From: a bacterium
GTDB lineage: Bacteria; Patescibacteriota; Doudnabacteria; UBA920
Length of the DNA: 11,876 bases
NCBI GenBank assembly: GCA_021789715.1
Contig: JAJYJE010000014.1
Coordinates: 1 to 11,876, forward strand
Reading direction: 5' to 3'
The translations under genes were made by a program, and so were the position numbers. Of this stretch, positions 1-5,922 are shown in pieces. The number at the start of each line of letters is the position of its first letter. Positions within the stretch are counted from its first letter, which is position 1. Under the pieces are notes generated by a model. The model had not been told where the DNA came from. It saw only the letters and a list, made by a program, of their open reading frames with translations, and did no database searches.

Positions 1-1
1 C

Positions 2-238
2 GATCAGCTGCGAAGCCAGCTGGAAATCCAGGTGGAAACCAAACTTAGCAATTTGCTCAAAACCGCCAAAAACAAATCCGAAGTCATTATTACGTTTTTG
101 GCTCTTTTGGAACTTATCAAGCAAAAAATACTGGCGGTTAACCAGGAAGCGCTGTTTACCGACATAGACATTAAAAGATACCAACCGCCGGCGCGGCCAA
201 CGGGCGGCGATGAGCCGGCATTAAAGGAACAGCCATGA
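2..238 (+). CDS. scpA: Segregation and condensation protein A, C-terminal part
   Basis: 5'-truncated by the window edge; the reading frame is open from base 2 to the TGA at 236-238. ScpA is the kleisin subunit that bridges the SMC heads with ScpB in bacterial condensin. The visible 78 residues contain the characteristic C-terminal winged-helix segment, with a run reading SEVIITFLALLELIKQK followed by a hydrophobic strand and an 'LFTDIDIKRY'-type end, as in the ScpA region that binds the SMC cap. A short proline-rich tail follows. The stop overlaps the next ATG by 4 bases (ATGA), implying translational coupling. The scpB gene 215 bases downstream supports the call. The N-terminal half cannot be seen. 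Confidence 0.85.
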   Translation, partial: DQLRSQLEIQVETKLSNLLKTAKNKSEVIITFLALLELIKQKILAVNQEALFTDIDIKRYQPPARPTGGDEPALKEQP

Positions 239-471
239 ACCGGGTGCTTATAGGATCGCTGTTTATAATCTGCGGCCTGGCCTACGGTTCCGCGGCCATA
301 GACGCCGTTTACAGCCGCACTTTAGGCTGGCTGGTGGCCAACCGCTGGATTAAAGAATACCCCGTTCGGAAAACGGAAAAAACCGCCCTCGGGCGCAAAC
401 CCACGATTTTTCTTTATAGCATAGCGTTAATTATTATCGGCATATTCATACTATGGAATCGGAACAATTAA
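235..471 (+). CDS. Two-helix membrane microprotein between scpA and scpB
   Basis: 78 residues of unknown function. A hydrophobic helix spans about residues 4-22, a basic and aromatic stretch (about 28-52) follows, and a second helix spans about 57-74, ending in WNRNN. The short termini and basic loop suggest a hairpin membrane protein with the loop in the cytoplasm. It starts inside the scpA stop (ATGA) with an AAGGA Shine-Dalgarno at about 224-228, six bases before the ATG. Its 3' end overlaps scpB by 19 bases. Tight overlaps on both sides make it very likely to be translated with the condensin genes. I recognise no family; a link to chromosome segregation rests only on position. Confidence 0.7.
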   Translation: MNRVLIGSLFIICGLAYGSAAIDAVYSRTLGWLVANRWIKEYPVRKTEKTALGRKPTIFLYSIALIIIGIFILWNRNN

Positions 472-1313
472 AAAATGTTGTGGAAAGCCTGCTGTTCGTT
501 TCCAGCAAAGCGATGCGCACCAAGGAATTGGCAAAATTTTTGGAAACCGAGGAGGCGTTAGTCCAGGCCGCCCTAACCGAACTGGCCAATGAGCGGCGCG
601 ATGCCGGCGTAATCGTGCTGGAAAACAACGGCGAGTACCAAATGGCCACACAGCCGAAAAATTCCACCCGGGTCAAAAATTTTCTTAACGCCGAATTGCG
701 GGAAAAACTGACTGACGCGACCGTGGAGGTTTTGGCGATTATCGCCTACCGCCAGCCGATTTCCAAAGCCGAAGTTGAGGCTGTCCGCGGCGTCAACTCC
801 CAGTACAGCATTCGGCACCTGCTGATGCGCGGGCTCATAGAAAAAATTGCCAACCCCAACGACGCCAGGAGCGTGCTGTATCAGACCACTACTGAATTTT
901 TGCAACATATGGGGCTGGCATCCGTAAAAGACCTTCCGGAATTCGAAAAATTAGTCGAGCAAATCAAATTACCGGGAACGCCCGCAGTTCAGGAAGCCGG
1001 CGTCAGCCCCGACCTTGCTCCGGCCGCCTCCCAAATCGCGCCCCGGGAATATACGGACCCGGCGGGAGTTAAGGCCCAAACGGCCGGCAGCACTCCGGCC
1101 GGCCTTTTCCCCGAAGAACCCGGAAGTTCGGGCCAAACCATCCGGTCCGGACCAACTGAAACTTCCGCTGCCGAACCGCCTGACGCACCGGCAACGGCCG
1201 AAACCGCTATCACCGCTTCCATACCCGGGACAGCGGCAGAATCTCCGGACTTTGAAGCTTCGGAAGATGCGGACGAGGACGAATTTGACGATGAGGATGA
1301 AGAAGAAAAGTAA
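453..1313 (+). CDS. scpB: SMC-ScpAB complex subunit ScpB with long acidic tail
   Basis: 286 residues. ScpB dimers bind ScpA and help regulate the SMC ATPase during chromosome segregation. Two winged-helix domains are visible, about 1-75 and 85-165. The second carries the family hallmark LAIIAYRQPI at 94-103, followed by RGV at 112-114 and a recognition helix ending in RGLIE. After about residue 172 comes a low-complexity tail of about 115 residues, rich in Pro, Ala, Thr and Ser, ending in a run of Asp/Glu. Typical ScpB proteins are about 180-200 residues, so the tail is an extension. The ATG at 453 lies within the preceding gene and has no clear Shine-Dalgarno; translation is probably coupled. 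A terminator follows at once. Confidence 0.92.
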   Translation: MESEQLKNVVESLLFVSSKAMRTKELAKFLETEEALVQAALTELANERRDAGVIVLENNGEYQMATQPKNSTRVKNFLNAELREKLTDATVEVLAIIAYRQPISKAEVEAVRGVNSQYSIRHLLMRGLIEKIANPNDARSVLYQTTTEFLQHMGLASVKDLPEFEKLVEQIKLPGTPAVQEAGVSPDLAPAASQIAPREYTDPAGVKAQTAGSTPAGLFPEEPGSSGQTIRSGPTETSAAEPPDAPATAETAITASIPGTAAESPDFEASEDADEDEFDDEDEEEK

Positions 1314-1346
1314 AAAGTACCGGCCCGTACGGGCCGGTATTTTTTA
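1312..1346. terminator. Palindromic bidirectional intrinsic terminator
   Basis: Bases 1318-1339 form a perfect 22-base palindrome (stem with CCGGCCCG / CGGGCCGG core). It is flanked by an A-run at 1312-1316 and a T-run at 1340-1345, so each strand shows a GC stem followed by Ts. It lies between the stop of scpB (+) and the stop of the lipoprotein gene (-, stop 1344-1346) and would serve both convergent units. Confidence 0.85.
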
Positions 1347-1466
1347 TCGCGGCAGAGTATTGTAAGACGCTTGCGGGCTCGACGGCACGTTCTGCTGCAG
1401 TTCCACCTTCTGGCACGCCGCCGCTAAAAGCATCAGGCCGATAATTGCTATAATTAATTTTTTCAT
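1344..1466 (-). CDS. Tiny lipoprotein, 40 residues
   Basis: An easily missed gene reading MKKLIIAIIGLMLLAAAC, then QKVELQQNVPSS and a polar end. It has a lysine n-region, a hydrophobic core at about 4-16, and a lipobox-like LAAAC with Cys18, giving a mature lipopeptide of only 23 residues. The position -3 residue is Ala rather than the usual Leu, a tolerated variant. An AGGA Shine-Dalgarno sits about five bases before the ATG. The ATG is 9 bases after the stop of the ROK kinase gene, so it is probably the last gene of that operon. It ends in the shared terminator. Function unknown; the signal and lipobox are seen, membrane anchoring is inferred. Confidence 0.6.
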   Translation of the reverse strand: MKKLIIAIIGLMLLAAACQKVELQQNVPSSPQASYNTLPR

Positions 1467-1475
1467 ATATCCTGG

Positions 1476-2243
1476 TTATTTTGACACCATAAGCGCGGCG
1501 CCGACGGCGCCGGCGAATTTTAATTTTGATACGATTATTTCCGGTTCGTTTGACCGGTCCAGCAGGAATCTTTTCATTTCCCGCCGGACCAAGGCAAGCG
1601 ATAATTTGGAGCTATCACGCGCCACGCCGCCGCCGAGAATTATGGCCTGCGGCGCCAGCATATTGGCCAGGCTGGCAAACGCTTGTCCCAGCAATCCGGC
1701 CATCGCTTTGGCGTCGCCTTTGTCGCGCAAGGACTGGAAACGCTGCTCAAAAAACCGGCCCTCCATGACCATATGGCCCAATTCCGCGCCCAAATTATTG
1801 GGTCCGCGGTACAATTCGCGCCCGATAACCACTCCTCCCCCAACCCCGGTCCCCAATGTCAGAGCGACAAAATTCTCCAAAAATTTTCCCCGGCCCAAAA
1901 CTTTTTCCGCCCGCGTAAAACAGTTGGCATCGTTGTCAATTACGGCCTTTCTTATTCTGCTTTCTTTTAACAGCTCCGCCAAGTCCAGTTTTTTTACAAA
2001 ACGCAGATTGGGAGAAGACCGGAGTATGCCGCGCTTTGCATGCACTAACCCCGCCATGCCGGCGCCAATGCCGGCAATCTCGCGCCCGGCCGACAAAAAA
2101 TCCGTTAGCTTTAGCAAATTTCTCCGGAATTCAAATAAATTCTTAGGCGTAACTATGGTTAGTTCTTCCACCGCCTTTTTACCGTTCCACACAATGCCCT
2201 GGATTTTGGTACCGCCGATGTCGATGCCGATAATATTTGCCAT
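1476..2243 (-). CDS. ROK-family sugar kinase (or derived regulator) lacking the zinc motif
   Basis: 255 residues. ROK proteins phosphorylate glucose, fructose, mannose or N-acetyl amino sugars with ATP in the cytosol; some are repressors. Visible: phosphate-1 motif IDIGGTK (7-13), catalytic aspartate in IDNDAN (Asp105), phosphate-2 motif LGTGVGGGVV (130-139), GAELGH (152-157) with the sugar-binding Glu and the first zinc-ligand His, and a late GGG adenosine motif. There is no helix-turn-helix before the kinase domain, so a kinase is favoured over a repressor. Oddity: the family CxCGxxGCxE zinc motif after GAELGH is absent (the only Cys is 108), and the protein is about 45 residues shorter than usual. 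Substrate cannot be predicted. A TATAAT box lies six bases before the ATG. Confidence 0.85.
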   Translation of the reverse strand: MANIIGIDIGGTKIQGIVWNGKKAVEELTIVTPKNLFEFRRNLLKLTDFLSAGREIAGIGAGMAGLVHAKRGILRSSPNLRFVKKLDLAELLKESRIRKAVIDNDANCFTRAEKVLGRGKFLENFVALTLGTGVGGGVVIGRELYRGPNNLGAELGHMVMEGRFFEQRFQSLRDKGDAKAMAGLLGQAFASLANMLAPQAIILGGGVARDSSKLSLALVRREMKRFLLDRSNEPEIIVSKLKFAGAVGAALMVSK

Positions 2244-2249
2244 AAGTTA

Positions 2250-2255
2250 ATTATA
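2250..2255 (-). promoter_or_regulatory. Consensus -10 box giving a near-leaderless ROK transcript
   Basis: On the minus strand a perfect TATAAT is followed by six bases and then the ATG of the ROK gene, so transcription would begin at or next to the start codon. No good -35 hexamer is found at 16-18 bases upstream. No Shine-Dalgarno precedes this ATG, consistent with leaderless translation. Confidence 0.45.
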
Positions 2256-2374
2256 AGTGGCAAGTGCAAAGCGGCCACTAGGCCGTCCCGACTCCCTACC
2301 CGATATCGGGAGAGATCCTTCCCGGGGCCCGAGGCCGGGATTAGAATGACGCCCTCGGGATTTATTTGCCACTT
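2255..2374. repeat. REP-like palindromic intergenic element
   Basis: A 120-base non-coding block bounded by a perfect 9-base inverted repeat (AAGTGGCAA at 2255-2263, TTGCCACTT at 2366-2374). Inside are three hairpins: CGGCC/GGCCG (2272-2285), CCCGATATCGGG (2299-2310) and TCCCGG/CCGGGA (2320-2340). The core is much more GC-rich than its edges. The arrangement resembles dispersed REP-type elements common between genes in small bacterial genomes. Other copies would be expected elsewhere in the chromosome, but only one is in this window. Confidence 0.6.
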
Positions 2375-2375
2375 T

Positions 2376-3371
2376 TTATTGATTAAATAATTGTTTTGCC
2401 CTGTCCCAAAACTCGGGATGCCCGCGCTGCTTCATCCAATACCACCATTCCGCGCCCCACAGGTATTGCGGCGACAGGCCGGTCTGGGCGGCCAGGGAGG
2501 TGATGGTATTAAAATGGTCCAGGCTCATCGTCTTCATTTGTTCGCTGATCGGCGTATTCGGAATCCCCGCCGTTGTCCACGGTTCGGCTTCCAGTTCGGC
2601 AATTTCGATCGGTTTGCCGGGATGCAGCAGTTCCACTATACCACTTTTAAAGCGGTACACCCAGGGGAAAAAATAAAAATTGGTCCAATACCGCTTGAGC
2701 ACGTCGGAAAAGACATAACGATAGAATGTCGTGCCGAATTGGTCGCCGCGGGCCGAAGCATTTAGCCACCAGTCCAGCTCGCCGCTGTCGGTAACCAAAA
2801 CCGGGCGGCTTGGGTCCAATTGTTTGACCAGCGCTATTTCCCGATCGTAAAAATTAAGATCCAGCGGCGGGCAGATGCCGAACGTCGACAGGAACGGTTC
2901 GTTCTCCACTTGCCAGTTGGCAATATTGGGGTTGCTCTGGTAGCGGCGCACTACGGTTTCCACGTACGACAACTGCGCGGTTTCCTCGGCGCTTTTGCTC
3001 AAGCCGCTTATCCAGGACGGATCGTGGCATTCCGGCCAGCGGGGCAGTCGCCTGCCGACCGCCAGCGTGATTTTTACTCCCCGACTCGACGCCTCATTAA
3101 TCTGGTAATCCAAGTCGTCAAACGAATAGCGGTCCTGCTGGGGCTCGGTTGCGTCCCAATAGGCGGACAGCCGGACGTATTTTGGCTTTAAATCGGTTAA
3201 TATTGCCACATACGCCTGCTCCCAATCCAAGCTTAAACCTTGCGCGTACGGATAGCTGAATGTTACGCCGTATTCAATATGCCTGGCTCTGGGCGCAAAC
3301 AGAGTGACGATCCAAACCACAACGATCGCGATAACTGCCACCATAACGGCGCGTTTTATAAACTTTTTCAT
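2376..3371 (-). CDS. Membrane-anchored clan GH-A glycoside hydrolase
   Basis: 331 residues. A lysine-rich start and one hydrophobic helix (about 8-25), with no clear cleavage site, suggest an N-in signal anchor, with the enzyme outside the membrane. The remainder has the pattern of a retaining TIM-barrel glycosidase: strand RLSAYWDATEP with a typical 'W..EP.....F..LD' helix, acid/base Glu158 in WQVENEPF at the end of strand 4, and a probable nucleophile Glu259 or Glu261 in IEIAELEAEPW at strand 7. This fits clan GH-A (GH5-, GH39- or GH42-like); I cannot assign the family or substrate. It sits between a transporter and a sugar kinase, with a cytosolic GH1 upstream, which suggests it starts breakdown of an external glycan or glycoside. 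Confidence 0.75.
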   Translation of the reverse strand: MKKFIKRAVMVAVIAIVVVWIVTLFAPRARHIEYGVTFSYPYAQGLSLDWEQAYVAILTDLKPKYVRLSAYWDATEPQQDRYSFDDLDYQINEASSRGVKITLAVGRRLPRWPECHDPSWISGLSKSAEETAQLSYVETVVRRYQSNPNIANWQVENEPFLSTFGICPPLDLNFYDREIALVKQLDPSRPVLVTDSGELDWWLNASARGDQFGTTFYRYVFSDVLKRYWTNFYFFPWVYRFKSGIVELLHPGKPIEIAELEAEPWTTAGIPNTPISEQMKTMSLDHFNTITSLAAQTGLSPQYLWGAEWWYWMKQRGHPEFWDRAKQLFNQ

Positions 3372-3380
3372 TTGCGTTTT

Positions 3381-3394
3381 ATGCCCCGGGGCAT
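3381..3394. repeat. Perfect 14-base palindrome in the DMT-GH gap
   Basis: ATGCCCCGGGGCAT is an uninterrupted palindrome in the 34-base gap between the transporter stop (3406) and the glycosidase start (3371). It has no T-run after it on the minus strand, so it is not a usual terminator. It could be an operator or a processing hairpin within the minus-strand operon. Confidence 0.4.
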
Positions 3395-3405
3395 TCCCTT
3401 AAAAG

Positions 3406-4296
3406 TTATTGGTTGCCTAAAAATAAAATTATGGTGCCTAAAAATATCAGCGCGATGGCCGCGAGCTTTAACCGGATCGCGTGCCGGTCCGCCGACTCGT
3501 CCAAAATATGCCTATGGCGCCAACCGAAATACAGGGCGAGCAAAAAGACAAACAGATAACGGAATCCCGACAGGGCGTCTACTATCGGTACCTTCCCAAC
3601 CGCCAAAAAGTAACTGAGGAGCACGAAATTCAAGCCGCCCAAAGCCTGCTTAAAAACAAACAAGGCGCCGGTGTGGGCCTTCCGCTCAATATGCCCGACA
3701 GCCAAAGCGGCTTTGCGGTACGATGGAATTATAAGCAGGGCCGCCAGGACGGCGGCCGCCCCAAGCCGGTTCCACATCAAATTGTTTAAACTGGAACCGA
3801 CTTGCGCGCCGTACTGCCAAAGAAAATTATAGCTGCTATAGAGAAACGCCGAAAATACGGTTAATGCGAGATAGGCGTGAAGGTACTTGCCCGGACGGTA
3901 CGCGATCAGCAGCGCCCCGGGGATCAACAATGCCAGCGCCGCCAGCTCGGTTACGGTAAGCGCGCTGCGGCGGGTTGCCCAGGAAATCACCACGTCAAAC
4001 ACCGGCACCAAGCCGTACACGAACGGCACTACTCGCGATACCTCGCCGTGGGCCAGCACTTTGTAAAATACGTACATCACCAGCCCAAAATAGGCTCCGG
4101 ACAACACATCCAAAAAAATAAATTTTGCGGGCAGCGCCTGGTAGACAAAGGGCCACGCCAAAAGCAGCAGCGCGCCGGTCACGACCGTGTAAAACGTATA
4201 TTGCAGCGGCCTGATTTTCCGCTTGGATATTAAAAACTTATCGAACAGGTCGACTACGGCAAAGCTGGCATATAACAGGATTATTTCAGCAATCAT
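3406..4296 (-). CDS. DMT/EamA-type ten-helix membrane transporter
   Basis: 296 residues, strongly hydrophobic, with about ten membrane helices in two five-helix halves joined near residue 140-145. This is the drug/metabolite transporter (EamA) arrangement. Cues are the N-terminal YASFAVVDLFDKFLI helix, RVVPFVYGLVPVFDVVISW with the helix 3-4 proline, and the matching IVDALSGFRYLFVFLLALYFGW in the second half. DMT proteins export or import amino acids, nucleotides, drugs or sugars, and sequence alone does not tell the substrate. It lies in one minus-strand run between a GH1 enzyme (43-base gap) and an anchored glycosidase (34-base gap), so sugar or glycoside movement is a reasonable but unproven guess. 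No Shine-Dalgarno is visible before the ATG. Confidence 0.8.
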   Translation of the reverse strand: MIAEIILLYASFAVVDLFDKFLISKRKIRPLQYTFYTVVTGALLLLAWPFVYQALPAKFIFLDVLSGAYFGLVMYVFYKVLAHGEVSRVVPFVYGLVPVFDVVISWATRRSALTVTELAALALLIPGALLIAYRPGKYLHAYLALTVFSAFLYSSYNFLWQYGAQVGSSLNNLMWNRLGAAAVLAALLIIPSYRKAALAVGHIERKAHTGALFVFKQALGGLNFVLLSYFLAVGKVPIVDALSGFRYLFVFLLALYFGWRHRHILDESADRHAIRLKLAAIALIFLGTIILFLGNQ

Positions 4297-4301
4297 AATT
4301 T

Positions 4302-4340
4302 AAAGATTGGGCATGGCCAATTTTTCAACCATCAATCTTT
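4302..4340. repeat. Stem-loop in the GH1-transporter gap
   Basis: AAAGATTG (4302-4309) and CAATCTTT (4333-4340) are perfect inverted repeats around 23 bases. The structure fills the 43-base gap and includes the GH1 stop region. On the minus strand it is followed by AAATT then the transporter ATG, with no T-run, so it is more likely an internal operon hairpin than a terminator. Confidence 0.4.
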
Positions 4341-5554
4341 TAATACTCTAATTCATTACTCTTGCATATCTCGGCATACTTTAGCGCGCTGTGCCGGACG
4401 CGCCGGCGCAGCAAATCGTCGCGGTCAATTTCCACCAGCCCAAACCGCGGCCAGAACCCTTCGGCCCACTCGAAATTATCGGTTAAGGACCAGTATAAAT
4501 ACCCCCGTACATCGGCGCCACCTTTAATGGCCATATATAAATGATACAAATGGTCCTTAATGTATTTTTCCCGCTTGGCGTCTCTGGCGTCGGCCAAGCC
4601 GTTTTCGGTTACGTAAATCGGTTTTTTGTGCCTTTTCAGGCTAAGCAAAACATGTTCCAACCCTTCGGGGTGGATGCCCCAGCCAAGATCGGTAACGTCG
4701 TGGTGCGTCAAGCTGTGCTGCCGCATTCCCAGCACGCCAACGTGATGGTGGACATAATAGTTTACGCCGATAAAATCACAAGTACCGATGGTCCGGTTTA
4801 AAATGTACTCATTAGCCAGATACTCGACCATAATATGGGTAAAATGCGAAAAAAAGCCGGCCGGTTCCCAGTCTGCCAGCTGGTAAGCCATGCTGACCGG
4901 CTTGCCGGTTTTGGACTTTAATATTTTCGCCGCCGAGTTATGGGCCCGAATCAAATTTTGCACCACGCGCCAGGTCTTCCAAAAGCTATGTTCCTGGGGC
5001 GGATACTTGGCAAAAAAATAACTGTGGCTGGAGTAGACTTCCGGCTCGTTAATAGTCAGCCAAAAATCCACATATTGGCCCAGGCGGTCAGCGACCTTAG
5101 TAACGTAGCGGCTGAATTTAGCGGCGGATTTGCGGTTTAAAAAGCCGCCCTGCTTGGCAAACCACAAGGGATTGGTGTAATGATGCAGCGTCAAAAACAC
5201 GGTCAGCCCGTGGAACTTGGCCGACTGCAGCATTTTTTCGTAATGATCCAGGGCCTTTTCGTCGAACACGCCTTCTTGGGGCTCGATCCGCGACCACTCC
5301 AGGCCAAATCGCGTCGCGCTATGGTTAAGCAGCCGGGCCAAACTGAAATCTTCATCAAACCGGTTCCAAAAATCGCAGGCGATGCCGGCGCAAAAGTCGT
5401 CGGGGTTCTTGCCGTTGGCGCGCAAAAAATCCACGCGCCTGACGCTTTTTTCCCATACGCACCAATCGTTATTAGTATTTCCCCCTTCCGTCTGGTAAGC
5501 GGAACTGGCCGCTCCCCAAAGGAATCCCTTTGGAAATTGTAATTTTTGTGTCAT
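4340..5554 (-). CDS. GH1 family beta-glycosidase (beta-glucosidase-like)
   Basis: 404 residues, no signal peptide, so cytosolic. GH1 enzymes remove beta-linked sugars by a retaining mechanism. Family landmarks are complete: N-terminal FLWGAASSAYQTEG with sugar-binding Gln21, FGLEWSRIEP, TLHHYTNP (His124), acid/base Glu170 in LTINEP, nucleophile Glu317 in IYVTENG, and the C-terminal YWSLTDNFEWAEG with the aglycone/glycone-contacting Glu362-Trp363. Usual GH1 length is about 440-480, so some loops are short. Beta-glucosidase or beta-galactosidase/fucosidase activity are all possible. First of five minus-strand genes; a promoter is visible at 5590-5618 and no strong Shine-Dalgarno. It would hydrolyse imported oligosaccharides to monosaccharides for the downstream ROK kinase. 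Confidence 0.93.
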   Translation of the reverse strand: MTQKLQFPKGFLWGAASSAYQTEGGNTNNDWCVWEKSVRRVDFLRANGKNPDDFCAGIACDFWNRFDEDFSLARLLNHSATRFGLEWSRIEPQEGVFDEKALDHYEKMLQSAKFHGLTVFLTLHHYTNPLWFAKQGGFLNRKSAAKFSRYVTKVADRLGQYVDFWLTINEPEVYSSHSYFFAKYPPQEHSFWKTWRVVQNLIRAHNSAAKILKSKTGKPVSMAYQLADWEPAGFFSHFTHIMVEYLANEYILNRTIGTCDFIGVNYYVHHHVGVLGMRQHSLTHHDVTDLGWGIHPEGLEHVLLSLKRHKKPIYVTENGLADARDAKREKYIKDHLYHLYMAIKGGADVRGYLYWSLTDNFEWAEGFWPRFGLVEIDRDDLLRRRVRHSALKYAEICKSNELEY

Positions 5555-5589
5555 TTTGAGACTTTCAATTTTCCACTTTTAACTCTTAT

Positions 5590-5618
5590 ATTATGCCACG
5601 TCTTGATAGTTTTCGCAA
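5590..5618 (-). promoter_or_regulatory. Sigma-70-type promoter for the GH1 operon
   Basis: On the minus strand TTGCGA (5618-5613), a 17-base spacer and CATAAT (5595-5590, 5/6 of consensus) predict a start near 5583 and a leader of about 28 bases before the GH1 ATG at 5554. Confidence 0.5.
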
Positions 5619-5631
5619 AATTTGGTAAACT
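5603..5631 (+). promoter_or_regulatory. Sigma-70-type promoter for the leader RNA-tRNA-Glu unit
   Basis: TTGATA (5603-5608), a 17-base spacer and TAAACT (5626-5631, 4/6 of consensus) predict a start at about 5638. It overlaps the divergent GH1 promoter. Confidence 0.5.
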
Positions 5632-5636
5632 ATCAA
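5603..5636. repeat. 10-bp inverted repeat over divergent promoters
   Basis: TTGATAGTTT (5603-5612) and AAACTATCAA (5627-5636) are perfect inverted repeats with a 14-base centre. They cover the -35 and -10 of the rightward promoter and surround the -35 of the leftward one, a geometry typical of an operator bound by a dimeric regulator. Which protein would bind is unknown; the promoter overlap itself could also explain part of the symmetry. Confidence 0.45.
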
Positions 5637-5637
5637 A

Positions 5638-5815
5638 AGTTCACCCCTGAAAAAGGGGCCCCCGAATTGCTTTTCACCTCTAAAGTTTTTCTTTTCGACC
5701 GAAAGGGGGAAAAAGAAAAACACTAGGGAAAAGGAATTTGGGGAGAGGAGTAACAGCGGAAGGCTGAAGCAAACCGCTTTAGCGGGATGCGGAAGCCTGC
5801 GGCTGATTACGACGA
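5638..5815 (+). ncRNA. Unidentified structured leader RNA upstream of tRNA-Glu
   Basis: About 178 bases with no ORF and dense pairing. A small hairpin CCCC/GGGG lies at 5644-5658. A long rod spans 5660-5743: CCCCGAATT pairs AATTTGGGG, then CTTTTC/GAAAAG, CCT/AGG and GTTTTTCTTTT/AAAAGAAAAAC, capped by CC-GAAA-GG, for about 30 base pairs. A second branched stem spans 5750-5810: GTAA/TTAC, CAGC/GCTG, AGGCT/AGCCT, an internal loop GAA/GGA, GC/GC and CCGC-TTTA-GCGG. It begins at a predicted promoter, runs into the tRNA, and both end at one terminator. It does not show the hallmarks I know for RNase P, tmRNA, SRP or 6S RNA. A dedicated RNA or a long processed tRNA leader are both possible. Confidence 0.5.
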
Positions 5816-5890
5816 GGCCCCATCGTCTAATGGTCAGGACGAATGGTTCTCAGCCATTAAATCGGGGTTCGATTCCCCGTGGGGCTACCA
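5816..5890 (+). tRNA. tRNA-Glu (anticodon CTC), CCA encoded
   Basis: Full cloverleaf of 75 bases. The acceptor GGCCCCA pairs TGGGGCT (first pair G-U) with discriminator A and an encoded CCA. The D-arm reads GTCT...GGAC, the anticodon stem is AATGG/CCATT with loop TTCTCAG and anticodon CTC at 5849-5851, and the T-arm is CGGGG-TTCGATT-CCCCG. It reads GAG codons. It directly follows the structured leader RNA and is followed 11 bases later by a terminator. Confidence 0.95.
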
Positions 5891-5901
5891 TCGTAGAATT
5901 T

Positions 5902-5922
5902 GCCGCCGCAGAGGCGGCTTTT
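5902..5922 (+). terminator. Intrinsic terminator of the tRNA-Glu unit
   Basis: GCCGCC (5902-5907) and GGCGGC (5913-5918) form a six-base GC stem with a five-base loop, followed by TTTT (5919-5922). It ends the leader RNA-tRNA transcript. The stop codon of the opposing ORF lies in its T-run. Confidence 0.75.

Noticed and set aside
1606..2250. Plus-strand open frame of 214 codons opposite the ROK gene
   Set aside because: It is the complementary shadow of a gene with clear catalytic motifs and has itself no recognisable pattern.
5638..5815. RNase P, SRP or 6S RNA identity for the leader RNA
   Set aside because: A short run, GCAAACCGC, resembles part of RNase P RNA, but the universal GAGGAAAGTCC core is missing. 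The SRP apical loop pattern is not present, and two separate stems do not fit 6S.
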